Below, one piece after another: positions 53,802 through 62,825 of a stretch of DNA of 64,000 nt (within the stretch, counting starts at the first letter, position 1; every line of letters begins with the position of its first letter). The position numbers were made by a program, and so were the translations under genes. The notes below the pieces were generated by a model. That model was not told the DNA's origin, searched no databases, and saw only the letters and a program-made list of their open reading frames with translations. The DNA is from Dehalobacter sp. DCA (lineage in GTDB: Bacteria; Bacillota; Desulfitobacteriia; Desulfitobacteriales; Syntrophobotulaceae), in contig NC_018866.1 of NCBI RefSeq assembly GCF_000305775.1, forward strand, positions 930,001-994,000, read 5' to 3'.

Positions 53802-54973
53802 ACTTTATTCCTCATTTTGATCTTTTCTTCTTGATTCTGCTCTTCTGGATTCTGCGTTTCTGCCTGACTCTGCTCTTCCGTTTTTTGCTGCATTCCCGCG
53901 TCATCCTTCTCCACGTCCTTCTTATCTTCCATGTCTGCAGAAACCGGTCTTGTCACCGTGTACCAGTTATGCAGGCGAAACTTTCTGAACATAATCCGCA
54001 AAATAATGCCGAGGTCAATGACCACCAGAATCGCCGCGATGTACCAGTGTCCATAGGCGGAGAAAATTGCCGCCAGCCCGAAACAAAGGCTGATTCCATA
54101 TAGAACAAACACTGCCTGGCGCTGGTTCAGGCCAGTATCAAGCAAACGGTGATGAAGGTGTCCCCTATCTGCCCGGACGATCGAATGTCCTTTCCACTTC
54201 CTCCGGATGATCGCAAACAGCATGTCCATCAAAGGCATGCCGAGCACCAGCAACGGGAAAACCAAACCGAGTACCGTAGCGGTTTTCAGCAAACCCCAAA
54301 TGGAGACTGATCCGATCATATAGCCGAGAAACATGCTCCCGGAATCACCCATAATGATTTTAGCAGGATTAAAGTTATAGAACAAAAAGCCCAGCGTTAC
54401 GCCGCTCAGGGCCAGCATCAGAAGATCGGCCCCCGGATAGGCTGAACGGATCGTTGCGGACCAGAATAATGTGATCGCCGCAATAAAGCAAATACCCGAA
54501 GCGAGGCCATCCATACCGTCGGATATATTCACAGCATTGACCAAACCGACAATCCATAGCACGGCAAAAATATTGCCGATCAAGCCAAGTTGGACAACAC
54601 CATATAGAGGCAGCGTGATATGCGGGACTGCCATGCCGAAAAAAATCAGTATTACCGCGGCTAGGATCTGCCAGAGCAGTTTGATCAGAGGCCGCATTCC
54701 TTTTACATCATCATAGATGCCGACCGCAAAAATAATTGTGCTGCCGAGGAAAAGTCCCATCAGCATTTTATTCACGGCTACCGTCAGAAAAACAGCCAGC
54801 CAAAAAGCCAGATAAATAGCAGCGCCGCCGAGACGCGGAATCGGGGCCTTATGTATTCTCCGCTCGCCCGGATAATCCATAACCCCCCATTTTCTGGCCA
54901 GGATAATGGAGACCGGTGTTAAAATCAAAGCAAATAGAACTGCCAGCAAAAACGTTGATAAATAAGAAAGCAT
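53798..54973 (-). CDS. WecA/TagO-like undecaprenyl-phosphate glycosyl-1-phosphate transferase
   Basis: 391 residues with about ten membrane helices. MraY/WecA motifs visible: RIHKAPIPRLGG, GIYDDVKGMRPLIKLLWQ, NISDGMDGLASG, FNPAKIIMGDSGSMFLGYMIG and RADRGHLHHRLLDTGL. It transfers a sugar phosphate (usually GlcNAc-1-P) to the polyprenyl carrier, starting teichoic acid or other surface polymer synthesis. The last about 45 residues are charged (DKKDVEKDDAGMQQKTEEQ) and cytosolic. Confidence 0.92.
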   Translation of the reverse strand: MLSYLSTFLLAVLFALILTPVSIILARKWGVMDYPGERRIHKAPIPRLGGAAIYLAFWLAVFLTVAVNKMLMGLFLGSTIIFAVGIYDDVKGMRPLIKLLWQILAAVILIFFGMAVPHITLPLYGVVQLGLIGNIFAVLWIVGLVNAVNISDGMDGLASGICFIAAITLFWSATIRSAYPGADLLMLALSGVTLGFLFYNFNPAKIIMGDSGSMFLGYMIGSVSIWGLLKTATVLGLVFPLLVLGMPLMDMLFAIIRRKWKGHSIVRADRGHLHHRLLDTGLNQRQAVFVLYGISLCFGLAAIFSAYGHWYIAAILVVIDLGIILRIMFRKFRLHNWYTVTRPVSADMEDKKDVEKDDAGMQQKTEEQSQAETQNPEEQNQEEKIKMRNKV

Positions 54974-54989
54974 ACTACCTCCGGATATC

Positions 54990-55140
54990 GTGAGTTAAAT
55001 GGCACCGCGACATTAGGCCCGTCGAATGCTTTGTCGTCCTGACGCATTCGACACTAGGCACATCGTGTGCCGTCGTCCGTGGCCTTGTCGCTCTTCGCCA
55101 TCCATGGCACCGCGACATTAGGCCATCCGTGGCCGTCACA
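54990..55140. repeat. Tandem hairpin/direct repeats
   Basis: A 21 bp direct repeat beginning ATGGCACCGCGACATTAGG occurs at 55000-55020 and 55104-55124. Between them are two more hairpins, CCGTCGAATGC...GCATTCGAC and GGCAC..GTGTGCC, each followed by GACATTAGG- or GACACTAGG-type sequence. The last part of hairpin repeat D (near 28.1 kb) contains the same ATCGCGACATTAGTCC motif. A frame read across it is not a gene. Confidence 0.7.
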
Positions 55141-55609
55141 CCTGGCCTGGGAAACCCCATTGACGCAGGACCTCATACGCAATCACCGCGACTGAATTGG
55201 ACAGATTTAAGGACCTCGCATCCTTTCTCATCGGCAGGCGGATCTGCCGGTCAGGATAGCGCTGTAGGATTTCCGGCGCCAGCCCCTTCGTTTCCCGTCC
55301 GAAAAGCAGATAGCAGCGGTCTGGAAACTCCACATCTGTATAGAACTTAGACGCTTTGGTCGTGGCCAAAAAAAACTGACCTTCAGCGTTCTGGGTTTCA
55401 AATTCGTTAAAATTTTCATAAACATGTACCTTTAAGAGATGCCAGTAATCGAGCCCTGCCCTTTTTAAATGCTTGTCGTCAATACTGAAGCCGAGAGGCT
55501 TCACTAAATGCAGGTCGGCCTGAACCGCTGCGCACAATCTGGCAATATTTCCTGTATTGGGAGGTATCTCGGGTTCAACCAGTACGATGTTTAACCTGTT
55601 GTCTGTCAT
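55136..55609 (-). CDS. trmL: tRNA (cytidine(34)-2'-O)-methyltransferase, SPOUT
   Basis: 157 residues if started at MTDNRLNIVLVEPEIPPNTGNIARL (three consecutive ATGs precede, so the start is uncertain by a few codons). SPOUT knot: CYLLFGRETKGLAPEIL and IRLPMRKDARSLNLSNSVAVIAYEVLRQ. It methylates the wobble base of leucine tRNAs. No TRAM extension. Confidence 0.93.
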   Translation of the reverse strand: MTDNRLNIVLVEPEIPPNTGNIARLCAAVQADLHLVKPLGFSIDDKHLKRAGLDYWHLLKVHVYENFNEFETQNAEGQFFLATTKASKFYTDVEFPDRCYLLFGRETKGLAPEILQRYPDRQIRLPMRKDARSLNLSNSVAVIAYEVLRQWGFPGQV

Positions 55610-55840
55610 CATCATTTTCTCCAAAAACTGCTCTTAAATCCAAGTAGTAAACACAACAGCTATATTATAACCCGAAAACAACGAAAAATGAACGTTTGAA
55701 ATATTCACACTGCAAAAAATCTACCCATACCTTAAAAAAATCTGCAATATTATGTATACTTTTTTGTTATACTGGATGAATCAGGCTCATTCTGTTATAT
55801 TATAAAGTTGGATCATAAATTAAATAAAGGGGTAAGAAAT

Positions 55841-57763
55841 ATGAAACAAAATTTAACACAAAAAATATTATCCGCCCATCTCATCTCCGGTGAACTTGGG
55901 GCCGGAGGAGAAATCGGCATCAAGATAGATCAGACTTTAACACAGGACGCCACAGGAACTATGGCTTATCTTCAGTTTGAAGCTGTTGGCATTCCAAGAG
56001 TCAAAACAGAATTATCTGTCAGCTACATCGATCACAACACACTGCAGACGGGTTTTGAAAATGCTGACGACCATGCTTTTCTCCAAAGCTGTGCTTCCCG
56101 CTTCGGGGTTTATTTTTCGCGTCCCGGCAACGGGATCTGCCACCAGGTCCATCTTGAGCGTTTCGGAAAACCTGGTAAAACCCTGTTAGGCTCGGATAGT
56201 CACACCCCTACCGGCGGTGGAATCGGCATGCTAGCCATGGGTGCCGGCGGCCTTGATGTTGCCGTAGCCATGGGCGGCGGAGAATTCTATCTGCCTGACC
56301 CCAAAGTCATCAAAGTCAATTTAACCGGGAAATTAGCTCCGTGGGTATCCGCCAAAGATGTCATACTGGAAATCCTGCGCCGCCTATCCGTAAAAGGCGG
56401 CGTCGGCAAGATCTTTGAATATGCCGGTTCCGGCGTATCCACCTTAAGTGTCCCTGAAAGAGCAACCATCACCAACATGGGTGCCGAACTCGGCGCAACC
56501 ACATCTGTCTTCCCAAGCGATGAACAGACCCGGATCTTCCTGAAAGCTCAGGGCCGCGAAAACGACTGGATTCTGCTTGAAGCCGACGCCGATGCGGTAT
56601 ATGATGAGGAAATCTGCATCGACCTTTCTGCCTTGGAACCGCTTGCAGCTCAGCCGCACATGCCTGACAACGTCGCTGCCGTAAGTACGTTAACGAATAT
56701 CAAAGTCAATCAGGTAGCGATCGGCAGCTGTACGAATTCTTCCTACCGCGACCTGATGACCGCCGCTGCCATCTTAAAAGGTAAAGTGGTCGATCCGAGC
56801 GTCAGCCTGGTGATCGCCCCGGGCTCCCGTCAGGTCCTGACCATGCTGGCCAATAACGGCGCGCTGACCGATCTGCTCGATTCCGGAGCCAGAATTCTGG
56901 AATCGGCCTGCGGACCCTGTATTGGCATGGGCCAGTCCCCTTCCTCAGGTGCCGTCTCTTTAAGAACCTTTAACCGCAACTTTGAAGGGCGTAGCGGAAC
57001 TGCGGACGCGGGTGTATATCTGGTCAGCCCGGAGGTCGCTGCTGCGAGTGCGCTGACAGGTTACTTTACCGATCCCCGCACGTTGGGTCCTGCTGCTGAA
57101 ATCCCAATGCCGGAAAATTTCCGGGTCGACGATTCGCTGATTATTCCGCCCGGTTCTCCGGATACTGCCATCGTGCGCGGCCCAAATATCAAAGCACTGC
57201 CGATTGCTCCGAAGCTTAAGCCGGATCTGGAGCTTCCTGTCGTAATCAAGCTGAATGACAATATTACCACAGACGATATCATGCCTGCAGGCGCCAAAAT
57301 CCTGCCGCTCAGATCCAATATTCCTGCCCTTTCCGAATATGTTTACAGCAAGATTGATGCCGGATTCTCAGCCAGAGCCAGACAGCTCGGTCAAAGCATC
57401 ATTGTGGCTGGTCAGAACTATGGTCAGGGCTCCAGCCGTGAACATGCCGCACTGGTTCCGATGTACCTCGGTGTCAGAGTTGTCCTAGCCAAGAGCTTTG
57501 CCCGGATTCATAAAGCCAACCTGATTAATTTTGGTATTCTTCCGCTTGCTTTTGTCAATGAGAGTGACTATGACCTGATTAAGGACGACAGCAAGCTTAT
57601 CTTTACAAATCTGACTGAAGCCCTATCAAACTCCGAAGAATTTGATATATTGTTAAGCGAAAAAAATGCTTCCATCAGGGTCAGCCATAACCTGACTGAA
57701 CGCCAGATTGGTATCATCCTGGCCGGAGGCTTGCTGAACTATACCAAAGAAGCCGGTAAATAA
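55841..57763 (+). CDS. acnA: Aconitate hydratase
   Basis: 640 residues from MKQNLTQKILSAHLISGELGAGGEIGIKIDQ (ATG 55841, GGGGTAAG upstream). Aconitase superfamily: GSDSHTPTGGGIGMLAMGAGGLDVAVAMGGG, IGSCTNSSYRDL, ACGPCIGMGQSP and the swivelling domain GQNYGQGSSREHAALVPMYLG. The short single-chain form (about 640 aa) is typical of anaerobic Firmicutes. It interconverts citrate and isocitrate, and may serve glutamate synthesis in an incomplete TCA cycle. Confidence 0.95.
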   Translation: MKQNLTQKILSAHLISGELGAGGEIGIKIDQTLTQDATGTMAYLQFEAVGIPRVKTELSVSYIDHNTLQTGFENADDHAFLQSCASRFGVYFSRPGNGICHQVHLERFGKPGKTLLGSDSHTPTGGGIGMLAMGAGGLDVAVAMGGGEFYLPDPKVIKVNLTGKLAPWVSAKDVILEILRRLSVKGGVGKIFEYAGSGVSTLSVPERATITNMGAELGATTSVFPSDEQTRIFLKAQGRENDWILLEADADAVYDEEICIDLSALEPLAAQPHMPDNVAAVSTLTNIKVNQVAIGSCTNSSYRDLMTAAAILKGKVVDPSVSLVIAPGSRQVLTMLANNGALTDLLDSGARILESACGPCIGMGQSPSSGAVSLRTFNRNFEGRSGTADAGVYLVSPEVAAASALTGYFTDPRTLGPAAEIPMPENFRVDDSLIIPPGSPDTAIVRGPNIKALPIAPKLKPDLELPVVIKLNDNITTDDIMPAGAKILPLRSNIPALSEYVYSKIDAGFSARARQLGQSIIVAGQNYGQGSSREHAALVPMYLGVRVVLAKSFARIHKANLINFGILPLAFVNESDYDLIKDDSKLIFTNLTEALSNSEEFDILLSEKNASIRVSHNLTERQIGIILAGGLLNYTKEAGK

Positions 57764-57895
57764 ATTTTTTATCCAAGAAAAACTGTCCCGCTTGTGGAGC
57801 TCTGAATCCTAGCATGGCCAAAAGATGCTGCTCAGGAAGAGAAAGCAGAGAGAAAATTAGCCATGACACTGTAAAGTAATCTTATTGCATGCGAT

Positions 57896-57945
57896 AGAAA
57901 GCCCGAAGGCCAAGGAATCATAACTCCTTGAACTTCGGGTTTTTA
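57896..57945 (+). terminator. Terminator of the aconitase gene
   Basis: Stem with CCCGAAG and CTTCGGG arms (57902-57908 and 57933-57939), nested AAGGA/TCCTT pair and a TTTTT tail. Lies 135 bp after the stop. No gene in the remaining 57764-58038 gap. Confidence 0.85.
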
Positions 57946-58038
57946 TCTGGATCCAATACTCTTCTTGATACTCTTCTTGTTTGAATACTAATCTTGTTCA
58001 AATAAAAGATATAATTCTAATGGGGCATCTCGTCTTTT

Positions 58039-58632
58039 TCAGCTGATAGAAAAAGTCTGGTCCTCTTCCTGCCTGTCCGGTTTGGGATCGAAAAGATCGC
58101 TGACGGCTTTCGCAAATGTAAGATAAAGCTTCTTAAAATCATCATCCACCGGAGGATGCATAAAGCTTTGCACGAGATTACGGTAATACCATTCCTGCTT
58201 CTCCCTGCCCCGGTTAAACCGCGTCCAAAGCTTCTCGCCTTCTTTTTGATAGTCTTCCAGCATCGTCAGAACATTATGCAGCTTGTCGGCGCAGGCTACG
58301 GCCTTGATCACCGGTATCGCCGTTTTCAGGTATTCAATGGTATGTTCTTTGCGTTCTTCCCACGGTAACGATTTGTCCGGTTCCGAACATCCTTCTACGA
58401 TCAGGGCAACCTTGTTGCCAAATTTATTGCGGAGATATTCCAGATTAATGATGGTATCCTCAACGGTATCATGCAGGATACCAGCAACAACAATGTCTTC
58501 CGCACATCCTTCTTTCTGCAGGATCATTCCAACTGCATACGGGTGTGTAATATAGGGCGTATTGGTCCCTTTCCTGAACTGATTCTTATGGGCATTTGCT
58601 GCGATGTCTATTGCGGCGAATACTTTGTTCAT
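58039..58632 (-). CDS. HD-domain phosphohydrolase (RelA/SpoT-hydrolase-like)
   Basis: 197 residues. AAIDIAANAHKNQFRKGTNTPYITHPYAVGMIL and VVAGILHDTVEDT carry the HD metal-binding residues of the (p)ppGpp hydrolase/MESH1 type; CADKLHNVLTM supplies a further conserved D. No synthetase domain is present. The substrate is unproven, (p)ppGpp or another nucleotide. Confidence 0.85.
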   Translation of the reverse strand: MNKVFAAIDIAANAHKNQFRKGTNTPYITHPYAVGMILQKEGCAEDIVVAGILHDTVEDTIINLEYLRNKFGNKVALIVEGCSEPDKSLPWEERKEHTIEYLKTAIPVIKAVACADKLHNVLTMLEDYQKEGEKLWTRFNRGREKQEWYYRNLVQSFMHPPVDDDFKKLYLTFAKAVSDLFDPKPDRQEEDQTFSIS

Positions 58633-58767
58633 TCTTCCTCCTAAAGGTTAACCCCAAAATAATCAACTATCAATTTAACGCTTTTTTGAAATCCTGTCCA
58701 GTCAAGAATGTAGGATTTCCTGTTTTTTAACCATTATCCCGACAACGATTAGACAACGATCAGACAA

Positions 58768-58980
58768 CTACTCAAACACATCACGGGCCAGTATATCAAT
58801 TTCCGCTTTCAGTCTGGCTGTTTGATTTTGATCAAGCTGCCATTTACCATCATTAAATACGACGATATCGCCTTCCTTAATCCCCGCAGGAAGATCAGTG
58901 AGGTTAATATTCTTTCTGTTGTTGCCGTCAAACTCCACCACGGCGACGCTGCCTTCGAAACGATCAATAACACCGTTCAT
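58768..58980 (-). CDS. DUF3006 protein
   Basis: 70 residues, MNGVIDRFEGSVAVVEFDGNNRKNINLTDLPAGIKEGDIVVFNDGKWQLDQ. This is the short beta-rich DUF3006 pattern. Its placement just downstream of a ComEC-like MBL gene in the same direction is a recurrent pairing in Firmicutes. Function unknown. Confidence 0.85.
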   Translation of the reverse strand: MNGVIDRFEGSVAVVEFDGNNRKNINLTDLPAGIKEGDIVVFNDGKWQLDQNQTARLKAEIDILARDVFE

Positions 58981-59022
58981 TTTGATGCCACCTTTTTGGG
59001 ATAATCAAACCCATCAGTCCCA

Positions 59023-59979
59023 TTATTTTGATGTAATCTCCAGCGTATGAAATGTCACTTCTGATCCGTCGGATACCGCAACACTCGTCCCATCCAGGTC
59101 AGTCCTGAATACCTTGACTCCCCTATCCCTTAGCTTATCCAGTGTTGCCTGTGCAGGATGATCATAATCATTTTCTTTCCCGACACAAATCATTGCATAT
59201 TCGGGGTCTACCAAATCCAGAAAGGGCTCGGATGTTGCGTCGCCGCTGCCATGATGCCCAACTTTTAGGACTGTCGACTTCAGAGCATACATGCTCACAT
59301 TCCGCAGCATTTCTGACTCTGACACTTTTCCGGCATCACCGGTGAATAAAAAAGACGTGCTGCCGAATGCTATCCTGATCACAGCGCTGTAATTGTTCAG
59401 ATCTTCATAATCTGAACCGTTCGGAGCGAGTACAACGGCAGTCACACCGTCCCCTAAGTCCAGCTTAACACCTGTTTTCGCCGATGTTATTTTGAGGCCT
59501 TTATTTTTCACCGCGCTAAGTACATCCTTGAACGTTTCAGTCGTATGTGTTTTGCCCGGCATGATGACTTGCCCGACTTTAAAGGTGTCGATTACGGCAT
59601 CAAGACCCCCGATATGGTCCTCATGAGGATGGGTGCCAATGACAATATCCAGTTTACTTATTTTTTGTTTTTCTATGTACGAGGTAACCGCTTCTGCATC
59701 TTCATTATTCCCTGCATCGATCAGCATGGTTTTCCCCGAAGGGGCTTTGATTAGAATGCAATCCGCCTGCCCGACATCAATGAAATGGACTTGAAGGGTG
59801 CCGGTATTGGAGGCATTCGGATTTGACGGCAGCGTACCTTTTTGATCTTCGACCACAGTCGCTGTCTGCTGCGACTGATCCGTAAAAGCCGGTGAGCTGC
59901 CGTTCAGTGAGCTGTAACCAAGTAAAACTAGCACGGTTAGACAAAGAATGGTTAGAAGTAATCTTTTTTGCTTTTTCAT
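59023..59979 (-). CDS. Secreted ComEC-like MBL-fold hydrolase
   Basis: 318 residues with an N-terminal signal segment (KKQKRLLLTILCLTVLVLLGYSS). Then a metallo-beta-lactamase domain like ComEC's C-terminal part: VHFIDVGQADCILIKAPSGKTMLIDAG, IGTHPHEDHIGGLDAVI, FLFTGDAG and KVGHHGSGDAT. It lacks ComEC's membrane channel, so it is a secreted or lipoprotein-type hydrolase. 42 bp upstream of the DUF3006 gene in the operon. Confidence 0.9.
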   Translation of the reverse strand: MKKQKRLLLTILCLTVLVLLGYSSLNGSSPAFTDQSQQTATVVEDQKGTLPSNPNASNTGTLQVHFIDVGQADCILIKAPSGKTMLIDAGNNEDAEAVTSYIEKQKISKLDIVIGTHPHEDHIGGLDAVIDTFKVGQVIMPGKTHTTETFKDVLSAVKNKGLKITSAKTGVKLDLGDGVTAVVLAPNGSDYEDLNNYSAVIRIAFGSTSFLFTGDAGKVSESEMLRNVSMYALKSTVLKVGHHGSGDATSEPFLDLVDPEYAMICVGKENDYDHPAQATLDKLRDRGVKVFRTDLDGTSVAVSDGSEVTFHTLEITSK

Positions 59980-60010
59980 TGAACTTCCTTTTCATATAAT
60001 GATGATCGTT

Positions 60011-60442
60011 TCACATTTCTTTTTCATATTTTGATCTGTAATAGATACCTGAGAATACTACAAATAAATATGAAATAACCAATATGATAATCGCCATCAA
60101 ATCAATCTGCATTAAACCAAATGCCAGGATTATCGCGCCATATACATAGATCATTTTATCATAAGCCTTAGCTTTGGCCTTATTGGTAATTGTTAGATTT
60201 CTTTCATCATTTTGCTCAATTTCTATTTTCCTAACCTCATCCGGATAATTTTTCAGCGCCATACTGCTAATGATTTTTCCTAAATGGTGACCAAATAGTC
60301 CGCATCCAATACCAACACAGACGTATGGCAAGACTTGCATACTCCTTTGTGGTTCATGAATGGCCTTTATCAAAACGAACCCTATTATGATTAATAGTAC
60401 TCCTAAAATGGAAAAGCCAATTGCTTTAATATTCTTTGTCAT
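60011..60442 (-). CDS. Four-helix membrane protein linked to an XRE regulator
   Basis: 143 residues. Two N-terminal hydrophobic segments (IGFSILGVLLIIIGFVLI, VLPYVCVGIGCGLFGHHLG) and two near the end (IYVYGAIILAFGLMQIDLMAII, VISYLFVVFSGIYY). Positively charged C-terminus. It resembles the permease-type partners encoded with short XRE regulators. It starts 3 bp after the XRE gene, implying an operon. Confidence 0.8.
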   Translation of the reverse strand: MTKNIKAIGFSILGVLLIIIGFVLIKAIHEPQRSMQVLPYVCVGIGCGLFGHHLGKIISSMALKNYPDEVRKIEIEQNDERNLTITNKAKAKAYDKMIYVYGAIILAFGLMQIDLMAIIILVISYLFVVFSGIYYRSKYEKEM

Positions 60443-60444
60443 AT

Positions 60445-60645
60445 TTATTCTTCCCCCTCATAAATAAATATTTCTTCAACATTCATCCCAAAGAAGCGTG
60501 CAATTTTGAATGCTAAGATGATGGATGGATTATACCGTCCATTTTCAAGTGAACCTATGGTTTGTCTAGATACTTCCAAAGCCGCGGCGAGCTCTTCCTG
60601 CTTTATTCCCCGCTGCCTGCGTATTTCTTCTAATCTGTTTTTCAT
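60445..60645 (-). CDS. Short XRE-family transcriptional regulator
   Basis: 66 residues from the ATG at 60643-60645 (AGGAGTGA upstream; longer frames upstream lie in the promoter). LEEIRRQRGIKQEELAAALEVSRQTIGSLENGRYNPSIILAFKIARFFGMNVEEIF is a complete HTH of the YozG/XRE type. A 9+9 bp inverted repeat lies in its promoter, so it is probably autoregulated. Shared operon with the downstream membrane protein. Confidence 0.9.
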   Translation of the reverse strand: MKNRLEEIRRQRGIKQEELAAALEVSRQTIGSLENGRYNPSIILAFKIARFFGMNVEEIFIYEGEE

Positions 60646-60663
60646 AGAGTCACTCCTAACGTT

Positions 60664-60719
60664 TATGGAAAGTCCGCTTTCCATATATATAACATATTCC
60701 AGATAGGATGTAAAGTCAA
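60664..60719 (-). promoter_or_regulatory. Promoter and operator of the XRE regulator
   Basis: Minus-strand TTGACT (60714-60719), 17 bp, TATGTT (60691-60696). A 9+9 bp inverted repeat TATGGAAAG-TCCG-CTTTCCATA lies at 60664-60685, overlapping the likely start point; a half-copy CTTTCCATA recurs at 60718-60727. Confidence 0.75.
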
Positions 60720-60871
60720 CTTTCCATAAAAATAAATATCTTACAAAAAAAGAGGTAAAAAAAATCAGAAAATCCAAGAAATTTATCCAAATCCGCAAAG
60801 TTTAATGAATTGCAGAGGTTGCATATGTGGAATATTCTGAGGAAAAGTCTGAGGAAAATCATAAGATGAGG

Positions 60872-60901
60872 TTGTTATCTGCTATCTTCTTATGCTATTA
60901 T
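60872..60901 (+). promoter_or_regulatory. Candidate promoter of the Lrp-aminotransferase pair
   Basis: TTGTTA (60872-60877), 18 bp, TATTAT (60896-60901), about 46 bp upstream of the regulator gene. Confidence 0.5.
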
Positions 60902-60946
60902 GATTTAATAATATCAATTCAGAAGCGCAGAAAGGAGTTTTAGAGA

Positions 60947-61444
60947 ATGTTGTCCGAAGATGATCGGCGCCTCCTTCATATCCTATCCCAGGACTGCCGT
61001 CTGACTGCGGAAGACTTAGCCGTTCAGACTGGCCTGACAGCGGATTATATTAAAAAGAAGATCAAGCAGTGGGAAGATGATAAGGTCATCGCTAAATACG
61101 GTGTACTGATCAATTACGACCAGCTGGAAGAAGACAGGGTTACTGCATTAATCGATGTCAAAGTCCTGCCCCAGCGCGGCAATGGCTACGATAAAATTGC
61201 CCAGCGGTTCCAAAAATTCAATGAGATCAAATCAGTCTATCTGATGTCGGGAGATTTTGACCTGTGTTTAATCATTGAAGGCCATAATATGCATGAAATC
61301 GCCCAGTTTGTTTCCGATAAACTATCCCCGCTGGATGTGATTCAGTCAACTTCGACTCGCTTTATTCTGCGCAGGTATAAGCAGGATGGCATAGAATTTC
61401 ACGGAGAGGAAGAGAGACCGCAGCGTCTCATGATAACGCCATGA
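60947..61444 (+). CDS. Lrp/AsnC-family transcriptional regulator
   Basis: 165 residues: N-terminal winged HTH (LLHILSQDCRLTAEDLAVQTGLTADYIKKKIKQWEDDKVIAKYG) and C-terminal RAM/ACT-like effector domain (VTALIDVKVLPQRGNGYDKIAQRFQKFNEIKSVYLMSGDFDLCLIIEG). Binds amino acid ligands and regulates metabolic genes. Its stop overlaps the aminotransferase start (ATGA), so the two are coupled, and likely control the same pathway. Confidence 0.93.
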   Translation: MLSEDDRRLLHILSQDCRLTAEDLAVQTGLTADYIKKKIKQWEDDKVIAKYGVLINYDQLEEDRVTALIDVKVLPQRGNGYDKIAQRFQKFNEIKSVYLMSGDFDLCLIIEGHNMHEIAQFVSDKLSPLDVIQSTSTRFILRRYKQDGIEFHGEEERPQRLMITP

Positions 61445-62604
61445 AGCAATACTTATCACCACTGGCTTTAAATCTGAAGCCGTCAGGAATACGAAAGTTT
61501 TTTGACCTGGCCGCCACTGTGGAAGACGTAATCTCCCTCGGTGTCGGAGAGCCTGATTTTGCGACTCCCTGGGTCATGACAGAAGCCGCTATCTTTTCTC
61601 TGGAACAGGGTCAGACCATGTATACCAGCAACGCGGGTCTGATCGAACTTCGCAGAGAATTATCCAAATATATGGCCAAACATCAAGGCTTAAATTATAA
61701 TCCCGACGAGGAAATCCTGATCACCGTCGGTGCCAGCGAAGCGATCGACCTGGCGATGCGCGCTTTGATCGTGCCGGGCGACGGTGTACTGATTCCGGAT
61801 CCTTCCTTTGTGGCCTACGCCGCCTGTGCGGAAATCAGCGGCGCAGAGGTTCATTATGTTACAACAAGTGCAGAACACGATTTTCGTCTGCAGGTTGAAG
61901 ACCTTCAGATGGCTTATACGCCAAACTGCAAGATTTTGGTTCTGTCTTATCCAAATAACCCCACCGGCGCAGTCATGACCAGAGAGGATTTGCTGCCGAT
62001 TGCCCGGTTTGCATCCGAAAACGACCTCATCGTCATTTCCGACGAAATTTATTCAGATCTAAACTACGGCGGAGAGCATACGCCGTTTGCATCGTTGCCT
62101 TATATGTGGAACCGCACGCTTCATGTCAGCGGTTTCTCGAAGGCCTATGCGATGACAGGCTGGCGGATCGGCTATGTTGCCGGCCATCCTGACCTGATCC
62201 AGGCCATGCTGAAAATCCATCAGTACACGATTATGTGCGCCCCGATTATGGCGCAGGTTGCTGCACTGGAAGGACTGAAATCTGGAGAAACGGCCAAACA
62301 GGAAATGGTGATGGAATATGACCGCCGCCGCCGGATTATGGTCCACGGTCTCAGAGAAATGGGCCTTACCTGCTTTGAACCCTTAGGCGCTTTCTATGTC
62401 TTCCCCGACATCACAGCTACCGGATTAAACTCCGAAGAATTTGCTGAACAGCTGTTGAAGGAAGAAAAAGTCGCCGTTGTTCCGGGTACGGCTTTCGGTC
62501 CGGCCGGCGAAGGACATGTCCGCTGTTCCTACGCCTACTCAACGCAGCAGCTGCAGGAAGCCTTAACAAGAATGGCCCGATTTGTTAAGAAAAGGATAAA
62601 CTAA
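61441..62604 (+). CDS. Class I/II PLP-dependent aminotransferase
   Basis: 387 residues. Fold-type I: PLP lysine in VSGFSKAYAMTGWRIGYV, substrate-binding NPTGAVMTREDL, and ISLGVGEPDFATPWVMTEAA at the N-terminus. Resembles aspartate/aromatic (PatA-like) aminotransferases. The coupled Lrp gene suggests it is feedback-controlled. Donor/acceptor not known. Confidence 0.93.
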   Translation: MKQYLSPLALNLKPSGIRKFFDLAATVEDVISLGVGEPDFATPWVMTEAAIFSLEQGQTMYTSNAGLIELRRELSKYMAKHQGLNYNPDEEILITVGASEAIDLAMRALIVPGDGVLIPDPSFVAYAACAEISGAEVHYVTTSAEHDFRLQVEDLQMAYTPNCKILVLSYPNNPTGAVMTREDLLPIARFASENDLIVISDEIYSDLNYGGEHTPFASLPYMWNRTLHVSGFSKAYAMTGWRIGYVAGHPDLIQAMLKIHQYTIMCAPIMAQVAALEGLKSGETAKQEMVMEYDRRRRIMVHGLREMGLTCFEPLGAFYVFPDITATGLNSEEFAEQLLKEEKVAVVPGTAFGPAGEGHVRCSYAYSTQQLQEALTRMARFVKKRIN

Positions 62605-62631
62605 ACTAGAGTATTTGATTCGCTGATCGAA

Positions 62632-62764
62632 GAAACCTTACACGTGTAAGGTTTCCTTTCATTTGAAAACTATTTGATAGTGAAGATTCCCGACCTAAAG
62701 AAGACATGAACGTCATCTCAAATTCGCAACCGGTTGCGAATTTGAGACCTTACACGTGTAAGGT
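62632..62764. repeat. Three consecutive perfect palindromes
   Basis: A 24 bp palindrome centred on CTTACACGTGTAAG (62632-62655), a 30 bp palindrome centred on GCAACCGGTTGC (62717-62746) and an 18 bp palindrome ACCTTACACGTGTAAGGT (62747-62764). The first and third share an ACCTTACACGTGTAAGGT core. The first directly follows the aminotransferase gene and is followed by a T-rich tail, so it may terminate transcription. Confidence 0.8.
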
Positions 62765-62825
62765 TTCTTAGAATCCGGGAATTATCTCACAACGAAGAAT
62801 AACACCAGAAAACTTGACGACACCC

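Noticed and set aside
54975-55160. 61-residue frame across the repeat cluster
   Set aside because: It consists of repeat sequence, with a repeated LMSRCHG/LMSRCHL motif produced by the direct repeats.
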